64,000 bases of DNA from contig OX335642.1 of assembly GCA_946894095.1 (NCBI GenBank), positions 5,529,021-5,593,020 on the forward strand. The letters run 5' to 3'. The translations under genes and the position numbers were made by a program. Below are positions 31,910 through 42,831 of the stretch, in pieces. Each line of letters starts with the position of its first letter. Within the stretch, counting starts at the first letter, position 1. The stretch comes from Incurvaria masculella. Its lineage: Eukaryota > Arthropoda > Insecta > Lepidoptera > Incurvariidae. The notes beneath the pieces are model-generated. The model did not search any database. It was not told where the DNA came from and saw nothing but the letters and a program-made list of their open reading frames with translations.

Positions 31910-32894
31910 GATCGGCGAAGAATATGGAGCTAGCTTCGCGCTTCTTGAACCAAACGGCCGATTACGTTTTCGTCGAGTTTTAAATTTCCCCCAAAAGCAG
32001 CCCCTTAACACGATTACGTAATTGGTGCTTAATAACGCAATCGCTGCCGGGCCGCTTTGTTTGAGGCCATTCGGACTTTATGCGGCCTCTGTAATTATTT
32101 AACCCTCGACGAGTCCATTTTGTTTTCGAGAAATATGGCGCAAGCGTCCCCTTGGGAGACTCGAGGGCCGAGAGCGAAAAGCGAAAAAAAAAACGTTCTA
32201 CGGTCGGAAATTGAGAAGGAAAATTGCGTGTATATTTCGTGGTAATCCAATACCTACATATTTAAAGAGGTAACACGTAATTTTCCTTTTGTGACAATTC
32301 TATTTATGCAATTATTATATGTAATGGAAACATTAACACGTCTTCAAAATAATATTTGAAAATGTGCTCCAAAAAAAAAAAAAAAAATACTTAAGTGAGT
32401 TAGAAAATGCTCGTGGCTTAGCCCGACCAAATGCTCAACGAAAAATATCCGTTTATTTAAAATTCACCGCATAGGCAATTTAGCGTGGATTTAAATGGAT
32501 ATAAATGGACGAAAGAATCAAGCTAAACGTATACATATAAGACCAGATTAAATATGGCCTAAAAATCTTCAGTTACAAGCAAATAAACAGATCTACAGAT
32601 GCCAAACGTGGTCTTTATACGAGTATCAGCTGAGGTTTAGGAATTGGTTTAGGAAATTCATTAAATAAACTCTGGATCTCGACAACAGCGACACTTACCC
32701 GGTCCAACTATAGTAAAAACTATCACCTAATGGATATAAATAAAATATTCAACAAAATCCGTCAAATCACTTAGGAGAAGTAGAATTATAAACATTCGCA
32801 CACCGGAACTGTATATGCATTGATGTTAATATATTTTATGTAATATAAACATATATATAAACAATAATGTAATATATAAACAATAAACGTAATA
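31910..32894. other. Unique-looking non-coding DNA, then AT-rich
   Basis: From 31910 to 32240 the text is balanced, with homeodomain-like cores (ACGTAATTGG, GTAATTATTT) and CpG. It could be regulatory. From 32800 to 32894 it becomes a degenerate AT-rich simple repeat (TAATATAAACA units). No gene is seen. Confidence 0.4.
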
Positions 32895-33240
32895 TAACAT
32901 GGATGACTAATGCCACAAATACTTTAATGATATAAGTCCAAAATACAGGAACTAATAATATAATAATATATTATACTAATAATATAAGTACCATAACAGA
33001 ATATTCCATATCATATTGTACGCTGTGTTTAAACTGGATGGAAATAACCGACCATTTTTATTGTTGCTTCGATCATTTTTTATTTACGACGGGATGAAAC
33101 CTACCACCCATCAATTAAGGAGGGTGATCAACTGTTTGACGTGCAATCCGAACCACGGCCTGCCTCAACGGTCACCCATCCGAAAAACGACCGCCCGCTG
33201 AGTTTCTTAGCGTCGGGCCACTGGGCAACCGAGGCTGGCC
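32895..33240 (-). repeat. SINE copy with 5S-like head
   Basis: On the minus strand it starts CCTCGGTTGCCCAGTGGCCC (A-box-like). It continues CTAAGAAACTCAGCGGGCGG and reaches GGATGGGTGACCG (33169-33181 in reverse). Of all copies, this one keeps the closest match to the 5S internal control region I remember. The body then follows with CATCCCG in place of the usual GCCCGGG block and ends at ATGTTATATT. The body is diverged and carries insertions in the tail half. Confidence 0.75.
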
Positions 33241-34220
33241 TTACTTATGATGAGTAATCAAACTGAAGTTACAGAAATGAAATTGTTTCCCGAACAAGAA
33301 ATGGATACACGAAAACAAAGGTTTCATTAAAAGATCTCACAAAAGATCGGTAAATCAGCGTTGTATCAGGGCCAAACGCCAACAGGAGAGGCACTTACAG
33401 AATTAAAATCGAAATTAAGGCGCCAACACACTGTGCTACGAATGATTATTTCGCCATCCGTTTTTTTATTCCATTTATTTGTGAACTTGTTTGCTAAGTT
33501 CTACGTATAGTAATGATTCCAGATCAACAGTTTTATTTAAAAAAATACCAGAATGAATGACCAAAACTTAAACTTCACCAGAAATATATATTTGGGGAGG
33601 TCTTACCGGCCCGCTTTTTTATAGGTTTGAATTGTTCAACTTACATCTTCTGTACATGTGTGTCACTGAACTCTTATAAAACGGACCAATTAAGACATTT
33701 TGTGTGTGTGTGTGTTTGAGTGGGTCCCTTGATAGCTAAGATTCACAAAATATGACATAATAGGTTGATAAAAAAACTCGCTTTTATTAGAATTCTGTTC
33801 ATTAGAAATTAGTTCACTGACTAAAACTTATATTGGAGATGGTGAAAGAGATCCAGAGATAAATAATATTCTTATTCGAGTTTTTCAAATCTAGAGTCGG
33901 ACACGCTCGTTGGATCGTGCCCTTATGATATTCAAATTTCGAATTGGAATCACCGTAAACAGCGAAGTGTTCGCTCAGCGATACGACCCGTTACGTTACG
34001 AAAACACGAATATTTCTACTTTAATGGAATATTTGTTGATTGAAAATTGCAATTCCATTATTGGACTTTTTTTCCACTGCTTGGTTAAGAAAACGTACGA
34101 TTTTGACTCAATGATATGGAGATAATCTGAGTTTTAAGTTAATTTTAGGAGTAGCTAACATTAGCGTGGATGTATGTTAATTTATTTAATAAAATATTTG
34201 TTTGATTTAATTTAAATTAT
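33241..34220. other. Non-coding stretch
   Basis: A short GT run lies at 33698-33716. The part 33890-34020 is more balanced, and a 71-codon plus-strand frame there has no recognisable domain. Confidence 0.4.
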
Positions 34221-34224
34221 GAAG

Positions 34225-34350
34225 ACATAATTCCTACAAACAGAGCAAAAATGAGAAAAGGAACAAAGAACAGAAGAAACAACAACCTTCAATATTAATT
34301 AATTCAATATAGTTATGACTTAACTAACAAAGTTGCTTATACAATTTTTG
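34225..34350. repeat. Dispersed repeat, copy 4 of 4
   Basis: It matches the right half of 24545-24820 (AGAAACAACAACCTTCAATA, ACTAACAAAGTTGCTTATAC). The left half of the family is absent. Confidence 0.5.
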
Positions 34351-34574
34351 TATTTAGATATACTACTATTTTTTTACTATTGATTTTGATCATCTGGTTC
34401 CATATCTTCCTATCCTGGTTCCTACGGAATGTGATGCATGTGTTCCGGCCATGTAATGTCCAATTGCAACCATATTTTCGAATAATATGTTTTTTCTGTG
34501 TTTTGTACATATTAAACAAGTACATCTTGCAAAATTGTTGTTGCTTTTCATCGGATATATGACCAATCTTCTTT

Positions 34575-34602
34575 TAAACCGACTTCACAGGAGGAGGACG
34601 TT
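34575..34602 (+). repeat. Fragment of AACCGACTTC repeat
   Basis: AAACCGACTTCACAGGAGGA matches the terminal repeat of the compound element at 60010. Only the end is recognisable. Confidence 0.45.
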
Positions 34603-35717
34603 CTATGTTCGGCTTAAGTATTTTTAGTCCGTTTATTTAATAGGAATCCGTTCATATATTAGGGAACTAGAACTCATGCAGAATACAAATTGATTCCAAA
34701 GGAAAATGTTTACGATATTATGAATTTATTTACAGTCCTGCGTATATATTGGACCAACTGGATTTTATTCAAACAATATCCTGGGAATAGAAATAATTAT
34801 CAGATGTTATTTTTCTCCGAACCCGAAGTAACTTTGTACAGTTATGGCCCCTGGTCACTCAAATTGTGCTATCATTATCTTGTCTAAAATCATTTGAGGT
34901 TAAACAACATCTAATGGAAATTTCCTAAATTGATTTTAATGATTTGAAGTACCCAGGACTCCTAATGGGGGGGTCCCTCTTATGGACACCTTAATAACTG
35001 ATGGCAGACTGAAAATAGGATAACAAAGTTAAGTGGTCCTATAACCTAAAGTTACCAAGATATAATCCTCTACTTAGGACAGTAATAGGAAGCTTATATA
35101 TATTATATATATTTGTATTATTAAGGTAATAGGCTGGTTCTAGTTTTGGTTCGATATAGGAAGGAAGGTGACTGCTTATGAAAAGAAAAAAATAGTTTTC
35201 TTAAAAGTATTACTTTGACCGAGTGAGGAATAAAACCACCCTAAAAGCTAGAATTAAAATTTGTTTATGCTACAGAAGTAAAAAAAAAAACATTTCGTAA
35301 GACATTTTTCCAAATTAACTTAATTTCGTGAATTGTAAGCATACTCGTCCCAATATTCCTCAATGATCCCGAAATTCAGGCGGACCGACCATTTTTTCTT
35401 TCAAGCATCCGTTTTACATAACATTAACTTGAAAGCCCTAACCTTTCCACTAAACGCCCGACAAAAAACGGCAAATAGGCTAATCCTGAAAGAGGCTGCT
35501 GAAAAGTAGGCAACATAATATGATAAGGCTGAAAAATGTTGGGCGGGAGAGAAGATTCCATTACGTAATTTCTTCCGGCCTAGCCTTATACTTCCTCGAA
35601 TAGGTAATTGAAGGCAGGCTTGTCCTTCGAGCAGAAGGGATATAGTTAGAGCAATCAATATCGGTGTCAATGTCTTCAATAACATAAGGTTGCTTTTAAA
35701 GGGATAATGTGTAATCA
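34603..35717. other. Non-coding stretch
   Basis: A minus-strand frame of 105 codons (35401-35718) is the longest here. It is rich in Leu, Ser and Phe and matches no family I know. I regard it as chance. Confidence 0.35.
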
Positions 35718-36118
35718 TTTTTTTATGTCATGTGACATGGAAGGCTAACACCACACAGCTGCTGTTATGATATTAGCCAAATACCCTACATTCCAGAAGG
35801 ACTTAGGTACCATGCCAGGATCTCCACTTTATGAGCAAAGCTACACTGATGTACATAGATGAAACAAACAATTTTACATTGCCGCTTCAGGCATAGTTTC
35901 ATCCAATGCGGTGGTACCGAACGGGGATAGGAGAAGAGCACAACCCTGGTAGAGTTAAGCCCGTCCGGGGAGGGCGACCTATAGTTTTAATACCCACAGC
36001 CCGCATTCGTAACGAAAAATGCACTTATCCAACTCAGAAAGAAAAAGACAGTGGTGGATGACCGGGGCGAGGATTTTAACCCAGACCTCTCGCATGTCCC
36101 CTAGCCCTTAGACCAGGT
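35718..36118 (-). repeat. Near full-length tRNA-headed SINE
   Basis: The order of blocks is complete: tail GACATGGAAGGCTAACACC, GCCGCTTCAGGCATAG, GTTAAGCCCGTCCGGGG (which carries a local insertion of about 30 bases), GCATTCGTAACGAA, then the minus-strand B box at GGGTTAAAATCC. The A box is weak (TAAGGGCTAGGGG on the minus strand). Several small insertions show it is old. Confidence 0.78.
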
Positions 36119-37069
36119 GAAAAAGAAAAACAGACAAATTAAGACTGTTTCGTAAGTTTAAAACGAGAAAACAAAAAAAAAGGTAAAACACAAAAATATA
36201 TTGTTTGAAGTTGCGCGATTTAAAATAAGTCATAATAATCGTAAATAAAATAAATTTTAGTAAGTAATATGGCTGAAAAATTTACTTGGAGTAAAGAATG
36301 GTGCATGCAAAAAATATTATCATTCATAAATAACAAATCTTATAAAATATTATACGTTTACTTTAAATTGGTATCGTGCTAAATAACTTAAAGTGCATAC
36401 AGCACTTGAAGGTTATAACGGGAATCAGGAACAATGAAACGTGTGCTTGCGAGATGAACAATGGCAACTCACTCTTTATTAAATGCATAACGGGTAGGTC
36501 GCGAGACTACACATGTGAGCCTACGCACACACTTACGCAGGCCTCGCATATCAACGTACATACCAATAACAAAAAAAGCTGGATTTGATTTTAACATGTT
36601 GCCAATTTGTTACATGTACATAACTAACTAGAAAAATTTGATTTTAACGAACCTTACTTATTACTGCTCTATAGATATAAATTTAGTGAAGGGGATTCCT
36701 AATTTTAGGGGAGGGGATTAAAGCTTAGGGGTGCGGAGTTCCGACCTTTTAGAAAAAAGGTGCGATACATATCCACACACTGTCAACTAACTCAATCTTA
36801 TATACACTAGCATTTATACGTAAACTTAATAGTGCCAACCCGAAGAAAGATTATTACGCGACGAGAAAGAGTATTATTGTTGCAGTATTAGTAAATAATT
36901 TGTAGAATTAAGTTTAATAGCGTTTGTAAAATGAAGAAGTGGTATTAGACATGTAGTAGTTATTTAAGAAATGCATGTAAACGTTTGTCCATCAAATCAG
37001 CACTGCACGGCGGGTGGTCTAGATTCTCAATGCTTTTTAACTTCAATCATTCATGGTTCTGGTGTTTGT
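36119..37069. other. Non-coding stretch, nothing recognised
   Basis: The stretch is AT-rich with a GGGG-containing patch around 36690-36740. No gene or known repeat is seen. Confidence 0.4.
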
Positions 37070-37215
37070 ATAATTGGACATGGACAGGTAATAACTTAAC
37101 GACCGTCATGATTTTAGCCCAACACACCGCTTTTCCGAAGGGTTCCATGCTAGCAGGCTACTTTAACGAGCATTGACAACACAACATTTTTGATTGCTAC
37201 TAACTTTTCCTCCAA
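37070..37215 (-). repeat. SINE 3' half
   Basis: GGACATGGACAGGTAATAAC, TTTAGCCCAACACACCGC, TTCCGAAGGG and TCCAATGCGATG follow the order of the SINE tail half. The promoter half is missing, as expected for 5' truncation. Confidence 0.65.
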
Positions 37216-37625
37216 TGCGATGCCAACAGAGAATTTTTATTCTTTAAGGCGCTTTTTCTTTCGGACATTTGTTATGATTAGGTCTTCTAGATATAATGTT
37301 TTTAAAAAATATTTTGTCTCATTTGTACACATTACAAATTGTAAAATATGTAACATATACTATGATTACCGACAATTGATGTCGTATGTTTTTAAATAAT
37401 ATGATAAAATTTCCAAAACATGTTTGTGGTCATCATACTGCGTGATACGCGCTGAGCTCGAACCCCATGTCAACGCATAGGTTTTGAGGAAAAGATTCAA
37501 AATACCCAGACTTTCGAAGAATGGGACCTTTCGTGAGGGTTCCATTCGTAATATTTTTTGAGAAGATGTATTCAGGATTATAAATAAAAATATTTTATAC
37601 ACAGGTTTTCAAACTCTTCTTAAAT

Positions 37626-37897
37626 CCATAGTAATATTATAAATGCACAATTCTCACTCTCTCCGTCCGTCTGTTCACGCCTAAACAGATGAACCAATTT
37701 TGATAAATTTCAGAATAGAGATACTCTGGATATTGCAAAAGGACATAGGCTACCTTTTGTGGCGAAAATTAAAATCGAAAGGGGTGAAATAGGGAATGAA
37801 AGTTTGTGTTGGGAACTCATATAATATCTAGGAAATAATTCAGTCCGACATCTATCGAAAACGACATTGACCGAAGCGGAGGGTACCTCAGCTAGTA
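37626..37897 (+). repeat. RTE-related non-coding repeat
   Basis: The wording ATATTATAAATGCACAATTC, CCGTCCGTCTGTTCACGCCT, AACAGATGAACCAATTTTGA, AAAGGACATAGGCTACC, ending AGCTAGTAC, is the layout of a very common insect repeat that I associate with RTE-type elements or SINEs that use them. No protein is encoded. Confidence 0.55.
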
Positions 37898-38317
37898 CTT
37901 GATATTCGTTAAATATTAAACTGCCTTGCGCGATTGTTTTGTATGCGTTTTCAGTAAAAAATGCACAAAAAAAAAGGTTAACAGTAATAAAATAACACAA
38001 GACCGAAGTGTCGAAAGAAAAAATAAATAAAAAAGGAAGAAACACACAAAAAATGCGTAATTTGAGTCAAACCTTAAAGGAGTCAATGTATGGTGTCATG
38101 AAAACCTGAAACAAAGAGAAGAACACATGTTCAGTAACACAATCTAAATGCTTATCATCTTTATATTAGAACGTTCAGTTTTATATAATAAATAACTTGC
38201 ACTGACTATTTTGTCGTGGTTTTTATTTATTTTAGACAAAGAAATTAACATTTCAAAAGCTTTTATCATTAGTGCCTTTTAATTTTAAAATTGTGCTTAA
38301 GAAAGGATCATAATTAT
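37898..38317. other. Non-coding stretch, nothing recognised
   Basis: The stretch is AT-rich with poly-A runs. Nothing else is seen. Confidence 0.4.
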
Positions 38318-38684
38318 AAGTAGCCCAGTGCGACACCTTGCGATTCGATCGGGTGAAGCACCTCTGAGTACGGTTGGGTTCTGGATGGGTGACCATTTTC
38401 AACCATTGAGGCTGACCGTGATTCGGATTTATCTTAAAACTGTGGGTCCCCCCTTCCTTACTTACTAGGTGGTAGGGTTACTCTCGCCCGGGTTGGTACC
38501 ATCGCATTGAATGAAAGATGGTTGAAGCAGCAATGAAAATTGTCCGTGTTGTCTATCCAGTTCAATGTAGCCGAGAAATATAAGGAAGGTCCTGGCATGG
38601 CACCCAGTTCCCATGTGGTGTGTTAGGCTAATATCTGTCAGTTTGGTAGAAGCCATCCATGTCCAGTTACCTCGTTAAAAAAGT
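38318..38684 (+). repeat. Full-length SINE with 5S-like head
   Basis: The head reads TAGCCCAGTGCGACACC (A-box-like). It continues AGCACCTCTGAGTACGGTTG to GGATGGGTGACC (38383-38394), resembling the 5S rRNA internal promoter. After TGATTCGGAT it enters the body shared with the tRNA-headed SINEs (ACTGTGGGTCC, CTAGGTGGTAGGG, GGTTGGTACCATCGCATTGA). The tail ends CCATGTCCAGTTACC and a short A run. It lies just 5' of a tRNA-headed copy in the same orientation, so the two can be compared directly. Confidence 0.8.
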
Positions 38685-38827
38685 ATTAACCATTTACAAG
38701 TTCGCGTACTTCATGAAGTAGAATTTAAGAAACTTTTTTATCCTATATATTTATATCCTACGTCTTTTTTTTTTTCTCCAGCTTTTCGGTTGTATTGCTT
38801 CGGTGTGGAGAGGAAATAATATAATGA
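38685..38827. other. Spacer between two SINEs
   Basis: AT-rich spacer with a poly-T run at 38767-38776. Nothing else is seen. Confidence 0.4.
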
Positions 38828-39162
38828 AGCGGCTCGTAGCCTAGTGGCGCGGGGATTAGCCTAGCATGCCAGAGGTCTGGGTTCAAATCCCCGCCCGTTC
38901 ATGCACCACTTACTTTATCTTTCTGAGTTAGATAAGTGCCTTTTCTCACGAATACGAGCTGTTCCAAGGTTCAGAATCTATGTACAGGTGTAGATCCCCT
39001 TCCCCTACTGGTGGGTTAAGCCCGCTCGGGTTTGTAACATCGCATTGGATGAAGATATGGTCGAAACGACAATGAAACATTTTCCGTATTTTCGATCAAG
39101 TCCAATGTAGCCGTGCTCATAATGGAAAGGTCCTGGCATTGTACGTCATTCCTTCGGGAATG

Positions 39163-39556
39163 TTTATTGTTTATTGTTTCGGAATAATCACCATGCAGGC
39201 ATAGAAACATTTCATTATAAATAGGTACACACATCACATACACCGACGAATTAATTTTCATACACAATAAGCATAACTAAATAATACTATTTCTTATATT
39301 TAAGCTTCTATTTTATCGTTATTTATTAAAATTAAAATATTCACAGAGAGTGTAGAAAGGATTTTCTTATTGGAATTCTTCAAGTTTATTTCTAAATAGG
39401 TTAATTGAGTCTGCACTCTTTACTTCATTCGGTAGTCCATTAAATAAGTTAATTGATTGGTAGATAGAACTTTGTTTCTTTATTTTGCTATTTGCTTGCG
39501 GTAGTTCAAGCTTATTTCTGTCTCTTAAGGAATAATACAATTGGTATGGTATTGGC
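39163..39556 (-). mobile_element. 5'-truncated non-LTR element nested in SINE
   Basis: It sits exactly where the SINE body is broken. On the minus strand it ends with repeated ACAATAA units (39163-39177), the simple-sequence tail of a non-LTR element. Its coding end lies at 39367-39540. GGGAATG left of it and GGCAATG right of it form a probable 7-base target duplication with one change. It inserted after the SINE, and 5' truncation left only about 390 bases. Confidence 0.75.
39367..39540 (-). pseudogene. C-terminal end of non-LTR reverse transcriptase
   Basis: The frame reads YSLRDRNKLELPQANSK, then SIYQSINLFNGLPNEVKSAD and SINLFRNKLEEF before TAA. R-x(5-20)-S-x-(L/F)(F/Y)N-x-LP is the usual extreme C-terminus of Jockey/CR1-type ORF2 proteins, and the same wording ends the longer gene at 55475. 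All catalytic motifs are missing because the insertion is truncated. The ATG-initiated frame here borrows its start from SINE sequence. Confidence 0.65.
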
Positions 39557-39629
39557 AATGTGGTATGTTGCGCTAATATCATTACTTTAGGTCTGGCATT
39601 AGCGATCCATGTCCAGTTGCATAAAAAAA

Positions 39630-41547
39630 CAATTACAACGCGAGTAAGCAGCGCGATTGGAAGATTTTGACCTTAGGCAATAAGTCCGCCCTTGCATGTA
39701 CCATTGTGTATGGAAGTAATAAAGAATATTATTCACAGTATATATTTATTATCAAGCAGTGTCGTTACATACATTGTTTCCTCTTAAAACATGAAGATAT
39801 ATAAATAGGCACCGCCATGCAATTACATCCACTGTGTTATCCAACACCATAGTTGCCAGCAGAAAAGGTTGCTTGTGGAGCACTGAAAGTTCTATAACAA
39901 AGTGGTGGAAGCGGGACGTCACTTCAACGCTTCAAGTGGCAAGGAACAGAGGGACCGAAACAAGCGCGATTCGCACGAGAAAAAACGTAATTAAGAGATC
40001 ATGAACATTAGGTTACGTGATTTTAAACTTGAGTGAAACGTTCCCAAATTTTTATATTTTTGAAACTATGTTCCTTGTGCGCGTTTGGCGAACAGGGGAA
40101 AAAGTGGCAGACGGGCCCTTCAACCCATTTTACTGGACGGCTCAAACATTAACACCGTTACTTGTCTCTTTCTTCGCTTTTCTTGTTATTCGCGGAAAAG
40201 AAGACAGGCGTTAGTGTCAACATTCCGGCCGTAATGCAATACAATGCATTGGGATAGAAATGCTTCTGTAACAATTTGCGTATATTTCTTTAAAATATGC
40301 GTCTAGCGCTTTGAGCGTAAACTCGTGTTTAACTTGACCACTTAAATGTTACTCCGTCCGACTTTGAAGTATTTCATGAGGTAATAATAAAGCAAACGGT
40401 CCTACCGGATATCCCACTACACATCTCGTATTTTGTTATATAAGAAGGCAGGCTTAGATAATACCACACCTATTGTCATGAATAAAATAAATACATTTTA
40501 TAATTAAGTATTGAAATCAAGCAATAAATGAATTTACGATAATTTTCAACAAGCCGTTCCTCTTAAAAAACCTTTAAGTATTCATAGTAATGTAACCATT
40601 TCAGTTCCAATAAGTTCTCTCATCGTATCGTATGTAAATCGGGAACAAGCTCCCGGTATGAGACTTGACAGTAACAAGGTGTTGCGTTCAAAGGGCAAAG
40701 GACCATTACGTTAACTGTCAGCTCCCGAACGATATCAAAGGCAGAAGAAAAAAAAGCATCTGAATAGGGGTGTAAAACCTCACCGACGAAAAAACGACGA
40801 AAACATCCTGAGGGCTCTCGCTGATAATGACAGGTTTTCAGGCTTTCAGGGTTGTTTTCAAACGAGTTAGAACATCGGATTATTTAAAGGGTTGACGTCG
40901 CTTTGATTTTAATTTAAGCTGAGGCTGTTTACATTTTTGCGGGCGTAACGGAACGATATCATGACATTTTTAGTTAGTTTGGTGGTGGTGTACGACTTTT
41001 CTTAAATTGATCAGAATAACAGTTTTTTAAATATCTACTCAAAAGAGCACTTTGGAAAATACACAAGGATATTGCTAGGAATACCAACGGCAATATATAT
41101 TCTTTGCCAACGGTAACAGTTTGTTGATGAAACTAGAATGCAGCAAACATAAATTGAAATGTATTTTTGAAAAATGCACAATTTTGTTTACGTCATCCGT
41201 TAATATGTCCTTAAATTTTCTTAAGAATTTAAAATGATCATAATATGTAAAAAAGAGTCTAAGACAGATATATATAATAACTAAACTAGCTATTAGTTAT
41301 GTTTTATAATCTTCAAGTCTTCAAGAATAAGACATTATAAACTTAGAAAATACTAAAAATAACAAAAAAATTCTAAATCGTTGCATTCATTGTGTCGTCG
41401 TTAATAAGTAACAGTATGACGACGATGTTGGCAAGATTTTTGTGGCTTATGGGCGGGAGAAAAGATGATTTCTTCAGGGAATTCGTCGCGATGGGCCCTA
41501 GTTCACGGTGGAACCCACTTTGACAAGTGACAAGTATTATGCTTGAA
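39630..41547. other. Non-coding stretch
   Basis: No gene is recognised over 1.9 kb. The parts 39840-40250 and 40640-40930 are unique and more balanced. The rest is AT-rich. A 65-codon plus-strand frame at 40017 has no recognisable domain. Confidence 0.4.
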
Positions 41548-42075
41548 ATGAAATGGAAAATACTTTATTTGCAGCCATACGGTACAAAAAGGCGGAAATT
41601 AATGCCATAAGGCATTTTTTTTTGTATTGTATATTCATCATCCATAGACAGTACACTGCACTCGGATTTGTCATATTTTAGCATTGGCCAGTTCAGCAAA
41701 ACAAAACACAGCGAAGAAGAACTGGAAAGAAACTCCGCTGTTTTTTTTTTCAACGTCCACTTAGCCTAAGTTTACAAAAGTGTTTGTCAATTATTTTAAC
41801 AAAAACATAGGTAAAACACTAAATACACATGAATACACAAAATTTACAATCCATGCCGTATGCAACAGTTCATGACAAACATCATTTTATTTGCAAAGAC
41901 AATCCCCTCCAACTAATATGTTGCCAATTGGAGCAGGCCAGTCCCCACAAACAGCACCCGTTCACGAGCATCACGCCGTGCACAGCCATTACCTCTTTCA
42001 ACCATATTTTAGGGAAAGAGATAACCCGAGCCAAGCGTCACCGTAAGCAAGGACCTTTAAGCGATGCACTGCTCC
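41548..42075 (-). repeat. Non-LTR 3'-end family, copy 2 (with tail)
   Basis: On the minus strand the segment ends TGCAAATAAAGTATTTTCC then ATTTCATTTC, i.e. an AATAAA-type signal followed by a simple tail at 41548-41575. Upstream it shares long blocks with 21500-21745 and 59775-60835. A minus-strand frame (41565-41753) reads LPNWPMLKYDKSEC-like text that I remember from 3' ends of insect elements, but this is not firm evidence of coding. It is the most complete of three copies. Confidence 0.62.
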
Positions 42076-42519
42076 AGTGGCAACACAACACTGTGAAACA
42101 CTTGCACATTAGGTTTTAATACTATAAGTTTTGTCATAAACTACTACTGTCAGCTGATTACATAATTACATATCTCTTTAAATGCTACCACCTACAGAAA
42201 ATTAAGAGCATAATGGTTTGAGAGCAGCCCTATCAATAAAGTAATAATAGATTCCTATATGAGATTTTGACCAATACCGAGAAACTAATAATGCTTAAGT
42301 AAAATAAAAACTAAAATAAAATAAAATTCGGGTGTATAGAGCCCTCGTCATTATTGATACGAAATTGTATCAAATCAAAATTGATTGGTTAGTAATTTCA
42401 TACAACAAGTAGTACTTATCATAAAAGTAGTAAAGATACAAAATGTAACAGGTGTCAAAAATTAGTAAAAATAAAATTAGTCAAAATAGTAATAATAATA
42501 GGATACTTTTTGTACCCAG
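42076..42519. other. Possible 3' untranslated region of the adjacent LINE relic
   Basis: An AT-rich stretch directly after the stop codon of the minus-strand reverse-transcriptase relic at 42520. It may belong to that element, but I cannot place its end. Confidence 0.35.
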
Positions 42520-42831
42520 TCAGCAGGCAGTCAAAATCTCAGTATATTCAAATTTATCAGCTAGGGCATCTTTAATACAATAGTAAGCCTTCTGTGTTAG
42601 CAACTTCTTAACCTTAACTTTGAAAGAATTTTCACATAAATCTCTCACCTCTTTGGGCAATTTATTATAAAATCTAACACTGTTACATATAAAACTCTTA
42701 GATGTTTTGGCTAATTTATGACTAATTACTTTAACATTGTTCTTGTGTCTTGTGTTATAGTTATGAACATCACAGTTAAGGGTGAAATCATTTATATGTT
42801 TTCTTGCATAGCAGATGTTTTGAAAAACGTA
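42520..42831 (-). pseudogene. C-terminal end of non-LTR reverse transcriptase
   Basis: The last 100 residues of a 201-codon frame read VFQNICYARKHIN, then DVHNYNTRHKNN and SVRFYNKLPKEVRDL. The H(N/D)YNTR block followed by a FYNKLP block is a strong signature of the region after the reverse-transcriptase domain in Jockey/CR1-type ORF2 proteins. Residues before about 98 are hydrophobic, do not fit the family, and follow an A-rich run, so the true relic probably starts near 42831. The polymerase motifs are lost. Confidence 0.68.

Larger units (their letters stand above)
38828..39629 (+). repeat. Full-length tRNA-headed SINE split by a LINE
   Basis: A canonical head: A box TAGCCTAGTGG (38837-38847) and B box GGTTCAAATCC (38880-38890). 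The body runs to CCTTCGGGAATG at 39162, is interrupted for about 390 bases, and resumes at TGGTATGTTGCGCTAATATC (39561), ending with CCATGTCCAGTTGC and an A run near 39629. With the insert removed it is an ordinary SINE of about 410 bp. Confidence 0.85.

Noticed and set aside
35401..35718. A 105-residue Leu-rich protein
   Set aside because: No start context, domain or repeat support; consistent with chance in this composition.
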